Assembly (NCBI RefSeq): GCF_026001925.1
Contig: NZ_AP021869.1
Span: 2,531,402-2,595,401 of the forward strand
Origin: Vibrio gangliei
GTDB lineage: Bacteria; Pseudomonadota; Gammaproteobacteria; Enterobacterales; Vibrionaceae
DNA: 64,000 bases
Direction: 5' to 3'
The notes beneath the pieces were generated by a model that saw nothing but the letters and a program-made list of their open reading frames with translations, was not told the DNA's origin and did not search any database. Positions 10,366 to 24,296 of the stretch are shown here, one piece after another; within the stretch, counting starts at the first letter, position 1; every line of letters starts with the position of its first letter. The position numbers were made by a program, and so were the translations under genes.

Positions 10366-11543
10366 TGTTTCGATTAATATTTATCTTTGTCGTACTCGGC
10401 CTAGGCTTATTTGTCGGTACACAATTTTCTGAGCAACAAGGCTATGTTCTCATATCCTTTGCTAACACGACCACGGAAATGAGTGTCACCACACTGGTGA
10501 TATTTGTCGTTGCAGCCTTAGCTATCTTATTTTTGCTGGAATTCCTAATCAAGAAAGGATTACGTGCAACCAACGCCACTTGGAACTGGTTCAGCGTACG
10601 TAAACTTAAGCGTGCACGTCGCTATACCAACGAAGGCATTATCAAACTATTAGAAGGTGACTGGAAAGGCGCTGAAAAGAAAGTCACTCGCTGGGCCAAT
10701 CACCATGATATGCCGCTTTTATGTTATTTAATTGCTTCAGAAGCCGCGCAAGGCATGGGGGATGAAAGTAAACGAGAAAAGTACCTCGCTCTAGCTGAAC
10801 AACAAGAAGGCTATTCGCTGGCCGTTGAGATGACTAAGATCCGGCAACTAGTCCGCAATAAGCAATATGCTGACGCTCATAGCCAATTAGAGCAATTAAA
10901 AGGTCGCTATCCCAATAATACGATTGTCCTCAATTTACTGAAAAAAACATATCTAGGTTTAGAGTTATGGAGTGCTCTTGATGAGTTGCTGCCCAAGCTC
11001 AAAAAAGCAAAACTCATCATCCAAGAAGAGTATGAAGAATTGTTCTACCAAACCCAACTTGGAAAAATGAAAGAAGTTGCAGAACAAAAAGGAGTCAGTG
11101 GGTTATTGTCTTATTGGAGCCAACTGAACAAAAAGTACAAACAAGATGATCACATGATTCGAATGATGGTTGAACAATTGATCTTACATAAAGGTGACTC
11201 TGAAGCCTATATCATCTTGCGTGATTCTATCAAACAGCAACCATCCGAAGAGATCTTACCTCTACTGGCACAACTCGATTTACCCGATGTTCATCCTGTC
11301 ATTGTCTTACTCGAAGGGCTGGCGAAAAAGCACAACAACCCTGAGATAAACAGTGTTCTTGGTCAATTCTATCTAAGAGAACAAAAATGGGCAGAAGCAC
11401 AGGGCGAATTTGAAACCGCACTAAATCAACGCGTAAGCATTGCCGACTATTCTTACCTTGCCAATGCACTTGAACATCAAAATATGAAACAAGCGGCGGG
11501 AGAAGTCTCTCGTAAGGCATTATCATTGATTGATAAGAGCTAA
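10365..11543 (+). CDS. hemY: HemY, TPR-containing heme biosynthesis-associated membrane protein
   Basis: 392 residues. Two membrane segments lie at about 2-20 and 42-62, followed by a helical tetratricopeptide-repeat region to the C-terminus. This is the enterobacterial HemY, unrelated to the protoporphyrinogen oxidase HemY of Bacillus. Last gene of hemCDXY, immediately followed by a terminator. Exact biochemical role unknown; a link to heme synthesis rests on the conserved operon. Confidence 0.92.
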   Translation: MFRLIFIFVVLGLGLFVGTQFSEQQGYVLISFANTTTEMSVTTLVIFVVAALAILFLLEFLIKKGLRATNATWNWFSVRKLKRARRYTNEGIIKLLEGDWKGAEKKVTRWANHHDMPLLCYLIASEAAQGMGDESKREKYLALAEQQEGYSLAVEMTKIRQLVRNKQYADAHSQLEQLKGRYPNNTIVLNLLKKTYLGLELWSALDELLPKLKKAKLIIQEEYEELFYQTQLGKMKEVAEQKGVSGLLSYWSQLNKKYKQDDHMIRMMVEQLILHKGDSEAYIILRDSIKQQPSEEILPLLAQLDLPDVHPVIVLLEGLAKKHNNPEINSVLGQFYLREQKWAEAQGEFETALNQRVSIADYSYLANALEHQNMKQAAGEVSRKALSLIDKS

Positions 11544-11564
11544 TTTAATATCTCTTTCCGAACC

Positions 11565-11600
11565 AAAAGCCAATGTACGACCTACATTGGCTTTTTCTTA
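11565..11600 (+). terminator. Rho-independent terminator after hemY
   Basis: AAAAGCCAATGTA (11565-11577) pairs perfectly with TACATTGGCTTTT (11583-11595) around a 5-nt loop, followed by more T. Ends the hemCDXY transcript. Confidence 0.88.
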
Positions 11601-12062
11601 ACTAACCGATCTCTTCTCATACACACCATTTAATTGTAATCACGGAAGGTCTTAGACAAGTATTTTCTACCCAGCCTTTCCCTACTCAATACAAAACAAA
11701 TCATTCTCAGCCCACCTCCTATAAGCTCAAAGCTGTCGCTATGAAAAATATAGCTGCTCGGAATACGAATATAGCTTTCAACATCAAGATGATAAGAAAT
11801 CCATCCTATCCAAAAGAATTAACACCATCGTTGATAAAATACTTCATCTTTAAGTAGGTCAGATTAGAGTTTCTTAAGGGTTTAGATAATCAATCCAATA
11901 ACACTGATTATGTTTGCAGTAATTGAAACCGCCGATAAGGATTTGAGGACAAGCTGAGGTTAAATAGATTTATACCAATGACACAATTCATATTCTCATC
12001 TAGTTAACCTTATTGGTTCAAGTAATAAGGGTAAAAGCACAACTAAATATTTCACAAATAAC
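11601..12062. other. AT-rich intergenic region between hemY and the rrn operon, no gene seen
   Basis: About 460 bp with no supported gene. One 38-codon frame (from the ATG near 11741) lacks a ribosome-binding site and looks random. No tRNA, terminator or insertion-sequence remnant was recognised inside it. Confidence 0.5.
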
Positions 12063-12093
12063 AAAAAGCCCGCTAATTTCTTAGCGGGCTTTT
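12063..12093 (-). terminator. Rho-independent terminator of the rrn operon
   Basis: Stem AAAGCCCGCTAA / TTAGCGGGCTTT (12 bp, tetraloop) followed on the minus strand by a T run. It lies just downstream of tRNA-Ser, so that tRNA is inside the rrn transcript. Confidence 0.9.
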
Positions 12094-12099
12094 AAATGG

Positions 12100-12190
12100 T
12101 GGTGGAGGGATAGGGATTTGAACCCTAGAGCCGCTATTAACGACTGCCGGTTTTCAAGACCGGTGCTTTCGACCACTCAGCCATCCCTCC
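12100..12190 (-). tRNA. tRNA-Ser (anticodon TGA)
   Basis: 91 nt including an encoded CCA end. Acceptor stem GGAGGGA/TCCCTCC, anticodon loop CTTGAAA (anticodon TGA), and a long variable arm typical of class II serine tRNAs. The discriminator base is A. It is the distal gene of the rrn operon, after 5S and before the terminator. Confidence 0.96.
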
Positions 12191-12250
12191 AACAAATTGT
12201 TATTACTGGTTTGGTAAACCAATAATATTCGACCCAAAGGTCTTAAATTA

Positions 12251-12370
12251 AAGCCTGGCGATGTCCTACTCTCACATGGGGAAGCCCCACACTACCATCG
12301 GCGCTACTTCGTTTCACTTCTGAGTTCGGCATGGAATCAGGTGGGTCCAAAGCGCTATGGTCGCCAAGCA
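12251..12370 (-). rRNA. rrf: 5S ribosomal RNA
   Basis: About 120 nt. The 5' end TGCTTGGCGACC pairs with the 3' end GGTCGCCAGGC-like region; the internal signature CCGAACTCAGAAGTGAAACG is present. Ends are estimated to within 1-2 nt by comparison with E. coli 5S. Confidence 0.96.
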
Positions 12371-12505
12371 AATTCTTTTGTTAATCGCCGTTAGGCGCTT
12401 AACTTAATTCGGAAAGCTGTTTGCTATCTCTAGCTAAAGTCTCATCACTCATTCAAGTGCTTATCTGTATTCTTTTGAGTCCATCAAAACCCTTTAGGTG
12501 TTGTA

Positions 12506-15392
<2,887 letters not shown>

Positions 15393-15704
15393 ATACAACC
15401 CAAAAGGGTCTTATGTATGTTCAACTAAATAAGGTTTTAGTTTTTGATGATTAAGAGGGTTAGTCTTAGTCATCGTTGCCGGACTCAATAGATGTTTTTG
15501 CCTACTTTTATGAAAAAGTAGATAAAAACCAGAATACAAGACACTTGAATGTGTGTTGTGTGTTTATCTTTAAGATAAACATTGAGAACTTTTATTTGAT
15601 AAAACATAAAATGTTTTATCAGTCAGCTTTCCAAATTGTTAAAGAGCAAGTTAAGTCTTTCGAATTAACCATTTTTAAATATTTTCAGTGAAAACACTTA
15701 AAGA
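15393..15704 (-). other. Internal transcribed spacer between tRNA-Ala and 23S
   Basis: 312 bp of rrn spacer. It holds a boxA-like element (15636-15648), a perfect 9-bp stem GATAAAACA/TGTTTTATC (15598-15620) and other AT-rich hairpins, probably part of the RNase III processing stem of pre-23S RNA. Reading frames here are not credible. Confidence 0.8.
15636..15648 (-). promoter_or_regulatory. boxA antitermination element in the rrn spacer
   Basis: Minus-strand TGCTCTTTAACAA matches the rrn boxA consensus, which is bound by NusB-NusE for antitermination. It lies between tRNA-Ala and 23S, where E. coli also has a spacer boxA. Confidence 0.85.
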
Positions 15705-15780
15705 TGGTGGAGCTATGCGGGATCGAACCGCAGACCTCCTGCGTGCAAGGCAGGCGCTCTCCCAGCTGAGCTATAACCCC
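15705..15780 (-). tRNA. tRNA-Ala (anticodon TGC)
   Basis: 76 nt including encoded CCA. Begins GGGGTTATAGCTCAGC; anticodon loop CTTGCAC (anticodon TGC). Spacer tRNA of the rrn operon, between tRNA-Ile and 23S. Confidence 0.97.
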
Positions 15781-15816
15781 ATCGAAATTCATGTCAGCCA
15801 ATCTTTTAGGAAAGAT

Positions 15817-15893
15817 TGGTGGGTCTGAGTGGACTTGAACCACCGACCTCCCGCTTATCAGGCGAGCGCTCTAACCAGCTGAGCTACAGACCC
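15817..15893 (-). tRNA. tRNA-Ile (anticodon GAT)
   Basis: 77 nt including encoded CCA. Begins GGGTCTGTAGCTCAGC; anticodon loop CTGATAA (anticodon GAT). First spacer tRNA after 16S. Its CCA end forms part of a 9-bp hairpin with the downstream spacer (15798-15819). Confidence 0.97.
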
Positions 15894-15961
15894 AACATGA
15901 AACTCTTACTTTCTAAACCTAATCAATCTGTGTGAACACTCATCAATGCACAATCTTTACG

Positions 15962-17503
<1,542 letters not shown>

Positions 17504-17675
17504 AAGTTTTGTTGAAGCTAAAAGCTTCGGCTCAATGAATTCTGATATTTAGCATTACTAAGTAATGTTGAATTGACTGTGCTCGATACCGAAGTATCAA
17601 ATTGGTCACTCAGTTCATTGATAAATCTTCTTTGATTATCATCAACGAGTGCCCACACAGATTGATAGGTTTAAA

Positions 17676-17688
17676 TTGTTAAAGAGCG
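17676..17688 (-). promoter_or_regulatory. boxA antitermination element in the rrn leader
   Basis: Minus-strand CGCTCTTTAACAA, one base different from the spacer boxA. It lies between promoter P2 and 16S, the expected place. Confidence 0.85.
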
Positions 17689-17735
17689 TTGTTCTTATTG
17701 AGATTACTTAGCGCATCTCGTTGAACAGGGCGGCC

Positions 17736-17763
17736 ATTTTAGCGATTTAAAAGTTCGTGTCAA
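17736..17763 (-). promoter_or_regulatory. rrn promoter P2
   Basis: Minus-strand -35 TTGACA (17758-17763), 16-bp spacer, -10 TAAAAT (17736-17741), followed by the GC-rich GGCCGCCC typical of growth-controlled promoters. Confidence 0.88.
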
Positions 17764-17907
17764 ACACTTTTTTAAAACTTTTATTTCATTCACTTTGAAA
17801 AGTGAAATCAAACGAGCTCAAAGCTGTTCTCGCAAACCTTTTTGAGAAGGTTTTGACCTCTGAACCGTGCTGCAGCCTGGCTGCGTGCTCCGTGTCAGTG
17901 AGGGCGC

Positions 17908-17935
17908 ATTATAGAGACCTGAGTCACATTGGCAA
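17908..17935 (-). promoter_or_regulatory. rrn promoter P1
   Basis: Minus-strand -35 TTGCCA (17930-17935), 16-bp spacer, -10 TATAAT (17908-17913), and the discriminator GCGCCCTC, very like E. coli rrn P1. Long A tracts upstream (17940-17965 on the plus strand as T runs) look like an UP element. Confidence 0.92.
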
Positions 17936-18054
17936 GCCCTTTTTTCACTTTTTTTTGTTTTTTTGATCGTTTGATTACTTTTGCGCCAAAAACGACTGTT
18001 TTAGCTAGTTTCGACTCTATATTTCTTCATAATTAGACTAGATAAGGAGTAAAA

Positions 18055-18594
18055 ATGAACAATATTCGTAGCTATAAAGGCATTACCCCGCAATTAGGTA
18101 ATAAAGTTTATATTGATGACTCTTCTGTTCTTGTCGGTGATATTAAAATTGGTGACAACTCTAGCGTTTGGCCTTTAGTGGCTGCTCGTGGCGATGTAAA
18201 CCATATTCATATTGGTGAGCGAACCAACATTCAAGACGGCAGTATATTACATGTCACCCATAAGAATGCAGACAATCCTGTCGGTTTTCCTCTTATTATT
18301 GGTAATGATGTCACTGTTGGTCATAAAGTCATGTTACATGGTTGTACCATTCACGATAGAGTGCTGGTCGGCATGGGCGCCATTGTATTAGATGGCGCAA
18401 TCATTGAATCTGATGTCATGATCGGTGCGGGCAGTTTGGTGCCGCCGAATAAGACATTGGAAAGCGGTTATCTTTATATTGGCAGCCCAGTTAAGCAAGC
18501 TCGCCCTTTAAATGAAGCCGAAAAAGCCTTTTTGCTTAAATCAGCGGATAATTACGTGGTTAATAAAAATGACTACCTTAATGAACTAAAGTAG
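18055..18594 (+). CDS. yrdA: Gamma-class carbonic anhydrase-like hexapeptide protein (YrdA family)
   Basis: 179 residues forming a left-handed beta-helix of hexapeptide repeats, with a C-terminal helix. Metal-ligand histidines of the gamma-carbonic anhydrase family are present in HVTHK, GHKVMLHGC and nearby. The family is zinc-binding; activity of YrdA-type members is uncertain. The ATG is preceded by AAGGAG. The gene points away from the rrn promoters and faces the DUF1488-aroE-hemF-tsaC cluster. Confidence 0.9.
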   Translation: MNNIRSYKGITPQLGNKVYIDDSSVLVGDIKIGDNSSVWPLVAARGDVNHIHIGERTNIQDGSILHVTHKNADNPVGFPLIIGNDVTVGHKVMLHGCTIHDRVLVGMGAIVLDGAIIESDVMIGAGSLVPPNKTLESGYLYIGSPVKQARPLNEAEKAFLLKSADNYVVNKNDYLNELK

Positions 18595-18605
18595 TCATCT
18601 ATCGT

Positions 18606-18869
18606 TTAGCCCAGAATGACCTCTCCATTTGGGCTAAATGTTTCATCCTCAATTGCCTCTTCAGCCATTTCTTCTAAATCAAACTGTACTCTTGAAAAAG
18701 CCTCTAGTGCTTGTTGTTGGGATGTCACTGAATTGCCATCTAACTCAGATAGCAAACCTAGTGACGCGGTACAAGGAATAAGCTGACCAGCTTGCTGCGC
18801 AAAAAAGATCACACACTGACGAGAGTCATCCCACTTTTTATCATCTGAAAACAAAATATTTTGATTCAC
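18606..18869 (-). CDS. DUF1488 family small protein
   Basis: 87 residues, GTG start just downstream of the aroE stop. The acidic sequence with DDSRQCVIFFAQQAGQLIPC and a late FDLEEMAEEAIEDETF matches the DUF1488 family, commonly found next to aroE in vibrios. No known function. It is the distal gene of the minus-strand cluster tsaC-hemF-aroE. An 8-bp inverted repeat (TTTAGCCC 18605-18612, GGGCTAAA 18631-18638) overlaps its last codons. Confidence 0.85.
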   Translation of the reverse strand: MNQNILFSDDKKWDDSRQCVIFFAQQAGQLIPCTASLGLLSELDGNSVTSQQQALEAFSRVQFDLEEMAEEAIEDETFSPNGEVILG

Positions 18870-18871
18870 GC

Positions 18872-19699
18872 TTAACTCTCTAAATTTTTACGCAGCTCGC
18901 GCAGCACTTGGCGAATACTGGGACGCAAACCTCGCCACAGCATAAAACTTTCAGCCGCTTGCCCCACGAGCATTCCTAAACCATCATAGGCATGCAAGAC
19001 ACCATTCTCTTTTGCCCATTGATTAAATAACGTCTTATCTCCACCGTAGCTCATATCATAGCTGACAGTCTGAGGAGAAAAGATGCTTGGGCTGATTTCA
19101 GGCAAGCCACCCGTTAAACCGGCTGACGTTGAATTTATCACTACATCAAACGGGCCATTAATACTGTCCATGGCTTGAGCACAGACCGAACCATATCCTT
19201 GAAATACATCCACCAACGCTTGAGCCTTACTCAAGGTACGATTGGTAATCACCAATTGCTGAGGATTCTGATCCAATAACGGCTTAATAACACCACGCGC
19301 TGCTCCACCAGCTCCCAGGAGTAAGATTCGACTATCTTGCAGCGGCGCTTGGTTTTGCAATAAATCTTGCACTAAGCCTTCACCATCGGTGTTATCACCA
19401 ATGATTTGCCCATCATCTAACTTTTTAAGCGTATTCACCGCTTGAGCCAATTGCGCACGCTCGGTTAATCGGTCAGCAAATTGATACGCATCGAGCTTAA
19501 ACGGCGCAGTGACATTACAGCCTTTACCTCCCGAGGTAAAAAACTGGTACGCTGCATCGTTAAAGCCGTCTACTGGCGCTTCAACAATGCCATACTCCAT
19601 CGCTTGATTAGTTTGACGAGCAAACAAGGTGTGTATGAATGGTGACTTACTGTGTGAGATCGGATTCCCAAATACCGCGTATTGATCAAGATTACTCAT
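18872..19699 (-). CDS. aroE: Shikimate dehydrogenase
   Basis: Reduces 3-dehydroshikimate to shikimate with NADPH in aromatic amino acid synthesis. 275 residues (E. coli 272). The substrate-binding motif NPISHSKSP (12-20), catalytic Lys68 in [11 protein letters not shown], the NTDGEGLV segment and the NADP-binding [10 protein letters not shown] are all present. The GTG start of the DUF1488 gene follows 2 bp after its stop, and hemF lies 33 bp upstream. Confidence 0.97.
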   Translation of the reverse strand: MSNLDQYAVFGNPISHSKSPFIHTLFARQTNQAMEYGIVEAPVDGFNDAAYQFFTSGGKGCNVTAPFKLDAYQFADRLTERAQLAQAVNTLKKLDDGQIIGDNTDGEGLVQDLLQNQAPLQDSRILLLGAGGAARGVIKPLLDQNPQQLVITNRTLSKAQALVDVFQGYGSVCAQAMDSINGPFDVVINSTSAGLTGGLPEISPSIFSPQTVSYDMSYGGDKTLFNQWAKENGVLHAYDGLGMLVGQAAESFMLWRGLRPSIRQVLRELRKNLES

Positions 19700-19732
19700 A
19701 TTATGGCCTTTCCTTGCCGGCTGTACTCGCGC

Positions 19733-21213
<1,481 letters not shown>

Positions 21214-21336
21214 GTTTGCTTCTTCCTTGCCTTTCATATTATTGCAACTTCGTCAGTGTATAAAACCTAACGAACAATGACTAAAAGTTTTTAACGTTCG
21301 GAGTGCTTAATCGGCTTTGTATCGACAAACAAGCTG

Positions 21337-21352
21337 ACGCAAACGTTTTCCT
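21337..21352 (+). promoter_or_regulatory. PurR operator in the purEK promoter
   Basis: ACGCAAACGTTTTCCT fits the PurR consensus at every defined position and resembles the E. coli purE operator. A perfect -10 TATAAT lies at 21369-21374; at 17-bp spacing the -35 region falls inside the operator (21346-21351), so PurR bound to guanine or hypoxanthine would block RNA polymerase. Confidence 0.9.
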
Positions 21353-21444
21353 TGTGGTTTTTTCTCAGTATAATGGCGCTAATTCATTAGTAATGACCTT
21401 GCTATTACAAGGTCTACTCATCATTAGTTGTTAAGGAGTGTTCG

Positions 21445-21930
21445 ATGACTGTTGGAATCATCATGGGTTCAAAATCTGATTGGCCAACCATGAAACTGGC
21501 TGCTGAAATGTTAGACCGTTTTAACGTGCCATACGAGACCAAAGTGGTTTCTGCCCACAGAACACCTCACCTACTTGCGGAATACGCTGAATCTGCCAAA
21601 GAACGCGGCATCAAAGTGATCATCGCAGGGGCCGGTGGTGCAGCGCATTTACCGGGGATGACCGCCGCATTTACTAGCCTACCTGTGCTCGGTGTACCGG
21701 TTCAATCACGAGCTTTATCTGGCGTAGACTCTTTATATTCCATCGTACAAATGCCAAAAGGCATCGCAGTGGGCACGTTAGCCATTGGCGAAGCAGGCGC
21801 GGCCAATGCGGGCATTTTAGCGGCACAAATCATTGGTACTTTTGATCAATCCGTAATGGCAAAAGTAGAAGCCTTCCGCAAAGAACAAACTGACACTGTA
21901 CTGGCAAATCCAAACCCAGCCGAGGATTAA
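21445..21930 (+). CDS. purE: N5-carboxyaminoimidazole ribonucleotide mutase
   Basis: Moves the carboxyl group from N5-CAIR to C4 in purine synthesis. 161 residues; class I PurE. Signatures GSKSDWPTM (8-16), SAHRTP with the catalytic His, and [11 protein letters not shown]. The ATG has AAGGAG upstream. purK follows after 5 bp. Confidence 0.97.
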   Translation: MTVGIIMGSKSDWPTMKLAAEMLDRFNVPYETKVVSAHRTPHLLAEYAESAKERGIKVIIAGAGGAAHLPGMTAAFTSLPVLGVPVQSRALSGVDSLYSIVQMPKGIAVGTLAIGEAGAANAGILAAQIIGTFDQSVMAKVEAFRKEQTDTVLANPNPAED

Positions 21931-21935
21931 TACTG

Positions 21936-23072
21936 ATGGCGAACAAACAAGTTTTAGTATTAGGTGCAGGCCAATTGGCACGGATGATGTCTTTAGCAGG
22001 TGCACCTCTGAATATTGATATTTCTGCCTTTGATGTAGGCAGCGAACATATTGTGCATCCGTTGACTAAAAATGTGATTGGCCATGGTTTGAATAATGCC
22101 ATTGCGGCGGCTGATGTCATCACTGCAGAGTTTGAACATATTCCTCATTCAATCTTAGACATTTGTGAACAAAGCGGAAAGTTCCTACCAAGTACCCAAG
22201 CGATCAAGGCAGGCGGTGACCGTCGTATTGAAAAGCAATTATTGGATGACGCCAGCGTAGCCAATGCCAAATACGCCATTATTAATACACGCTCTGATTT
22301 TGACGCTGCGATTGAATATGTCGGTATTCCAATGGTGCTAAAAACCGCATTAGGCGGCTATGATGGAAAAGGACAATGGCGCTTAACAGATAGCAACCAA
22401 ATCGACTCACTATGGAACAAAATCAGCGCCAGCTTAGAAGCGACACCAGAACAAGCCGTGGTTGCTGAAGAGTTTGTTGGATTTGATCGTGAAGTGTCTT
22501 TAGTCGGTGCGCGTCGCGCTAGCGGAGAAATCGCCATTTACCCACTGGCGGAAAACGTCCATGTCGGTGGCGTGCTCAGCTTATCTATCGCCATTGATGA
22601 ACCAGAGTTACAAACTCAAGCGGCACAAATGTTCAGCGCGGTAGCAAACGAGCTTGACTACGTGGGCATTTTAGCGATTGAGTTTTTTGATGTGCAAGGC
22701 AAATTACTGGTGAATGAAATTGCTCCTCGCGTCCACAATTCTGGTCACTGGACACAACAAGGCGCAGAGGTTTGTCAGTTTGAAAACCACTTACGCGCGG
22801 TGTGCAATTTACCCCTTGGCAGTACTCAAGCCATTCGTCATACCGCGATGCTAAATATCTTAGGTCAAGACAGCCTACCTGAATCGGTATTAGCCATGCC
22901 ACAATGTCATGTGCATTGGTACGGTAAAGAAAAACGACCAGGACGCAAAATGGGGCATATTAATGTATGCGCTCAAAGCAAAGATGAATTAAAACGAAAT
23001 CTAACGGAATTAGTGAACGTACTCGATCCGGCTGCGTTTCCTGAACTTCAAGCGCACGTAGCGAAACTGTAA
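21936..23072 (+). CDS. purK: N5-carboxyaminoimidazole ribonucleotide synthase
   Basis: ATP-grasp enzyme that carboxylates AIR to N5-CAIR. 378 residues (E. coli 355). N-terminal nucleotide fold [15 protein letters not shown]-grasp region with [14 protein letters not shown] and [14 protein letters not shown], and the metal-binding [15 protein letters not shown]. Second gene of purEK, ended by a strong terminator. Confidence 0.97.
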   Translation: MANKQVLVLGAGQLARMMSLAGAPLNIDISAFDVGSEHIVHPLTKNVIGHGLNNAIAAADVITAEFEHIPHSILDICEQSGKFLPSTQAIKAGGDRRIEKQLLDDASVANAKYAIINTRSDFDAAIEYVGIPMVLKTALGGYDGKGQWRLTDSNQIDSLWNKISASLEATPEQAVVAEEFVGFDREVSLVGARRASGEIAIYPLAENVHVGGVLSLSIAIDEPELQTQAAQMFSAVANELDYVGILAIEFFDVQGKLLVNEIAPRVHNSGHWTQQGAEVCQFENHLRAVCNLPLGSTQAIRHTAMLNILGQDSLPESVLAMPQCHVHWYGKEKRPGRKMGHINVCAQSKDELKRNLTELVNVLDPAAFPELQAHVAKL

Positions 23073-23088
23073 TCGCATACGATTCAAC

Positions 23089-23120
23089 AAAAAACCGCCT
23101 CATTCACAGGCGGTTTTTTT
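23089..23120. terminator. Rho-independent terminator between purK and the zinc-finger gene
   Basis: AAAAAACCGCCT (23089-23100), 7-nt loop, AGGCGGTTTTTTT (23108-23120). A- and T-runs on both sides make it bidirectional for the two convergent genes. Confidence 0.92.
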
Positions 23121-23139
23121 ATAAATGACACTTTCGTAT

Positions 23140-23760
23140 TCACTCTGTTTCGGTTTCGCTTTGAGTATGCTGACACTTACGATCAGCGCACTGAATTTTA
23201 CTGCCACTGGCTAATCGCCTTTCCACCAGCAATGGGAAACCACAGTGTTCGCACTTGCCTTCTATTGGCGGCAGGTTGATTGAAAACTTACACTTAGGAT
23301 AGGCATCACAAGCATAAAAGCTTTTTCCAAAACGAGATTGACGCTCCACCAAGTGGCCAGAGTGACATTCAGGGCATACCAACTGTTGCTCATGACTTTC
23401 ATTTTGAGGCGGTGCGATGGGCGATTCAATGTGGTGACACTCAGGAAAACGACTGCAACCAATAAACATACCAAATCGGCCTTGACGCAATACCAGTTGA
23501 CCAGAAACGTGCTCATCAGAAGACGTCTCGCCACATTCAGGGCAAGCGACACCAAGCTCTTTAATGATATGGCCGTCATTTTTATGCAGAGGCTTAATGT
23601 AATCGCAATCAGGATAACGATGACAACCTAAAAATGGACCTCGCTTCCCATGACGCAATTGAAGCTCACCTTGATGCTCAGTGCCACATTTAGGGCAAGC
23701 TTCATGTTCTAGCGCGTGTTCATGAGCAGAAAATAACTGCTGATCGATTTTATTACTCAT
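23140..23760 (-). CDS. Protein with topoisomerase-type C4 zinc fingers (YrdD-like)
   Basis: 206 residues made of four zinc-binding modules, each with two CxxC pairs: CPKCGTEHQ-C-C, CPECGETSS-C-C, CPECHSGHL-C-C and CEHCGFPLL-C-C. These resemble the C-terminal zinc ribbons of topoisomerase I, but no catalytic topoisomerase domain is present. Probably binds nucleic acid; role not known. First of a fmt-def-linked cluster in gammaproteobacteria (zinc finger, smg, dprA), here on the minus strand. Confidence 0.88.
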   Translation of the reverse strand: MSNKIDQQLFSAHEHALEHEACPKCGTEHQGELQLRHGKRGPFLGCHRYPDCDYIKPLHKNDGHIIKELGVACPECGETSSDEHVSGQLVLRQGRFGMFIGCSRFPECHHIESPIAPPQNESHEQQLVCPECHSGHLVERQSRFGKSFYACDAYPKCKFSINLPPIEGKCEHCGFPLLVERRLASGSKIQCADRKCQHTQSETETE

Positions 23761-23798
23761 AACATCCTAAATTGAGCGCCTTAAATTAATGCACTCTG

Positions 23799-24272
23799 TT
23801 AATGCACTAAGCCTTGTTCGGTCGAATAAAGTAACTCTTCCATCTGGGTATAAGCACTTTCATTGCCGGGCACATTGAACAGCACCATTAAAATCACCCA
23901 TTTGAGATCATCCAATGTGAATTCATTGGTTTCCAAGCCCATAACACGATCTATCACCATTTCTCGGGTTTCCGTGGTCAAGACTTGTACTTGCTCTAAA
24001 AACAATAAAAAGCCGCGACAAGTCACATCCAAACGTAACATTTCGTCTTGAGTGAAAATACGGGTAGATGTGGCTGAACTGGTCGCCATATCAAGACGTG
24101 CGCCGCCTTGTTGCAATGCGGCTAAGCCCTCAAGCCAATGCAAGGCTTTATAGATTTCCTGTTGGTGAAATCCCGCTCGCAATAACTCTTCTTCCAGCTC
24201 ATCTTGATCGATAGTGAGGTCTGCGTCGCTATGGATATAGGTTTCGAACAGATACATCAAAATGTCCATCAT
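23799..24272 (-). CDS. smg: Smg family protein (DUF494)
   Basis: 157 residues from the ATG at 24272, the same length as E. coli Smg; the start [13 protein letters not shown] matches it. The sequence is helical and acidic at the front, without catalytic motifs that I recognise. An ATG 15 bp upstream includes the GGAGGG ribosome-binding sequence and is less likely. Lies between dprA and the zinc-finger gene; function unknown. Confidence 0.9.
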   Translation of the reverse strand: MMDILMYLFETYIHSDADLTIDQDELEEELLRAGFHQQEIYKALHWLEGLAALQQGGARLDMATSSATSTRIFTQDEMLRLDVTCRGFLLFLEQVQVLTTETREMVIDRVMGLETNEFTLDDLKWVILMVLFNVPGNESAYTQMEELLYSTEQGLVH

Positions 24273-24296
24273 AATTTTACCCTCCACGGCAACACG

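Noticed and set aside
11741..11857. 38-codon frame starting MKNIAARNTNIAFN in the hemY-rrn gap
   Set aside because: No ribosome-binding site, no terminator, composition like random AT-rich DNA.
15476..15691. 71-codon frame between tRNA-Ala and 23S
   Set aside because: Lies in the rrn spacer across boxA and processing hairpins; no ribosome-binding site.
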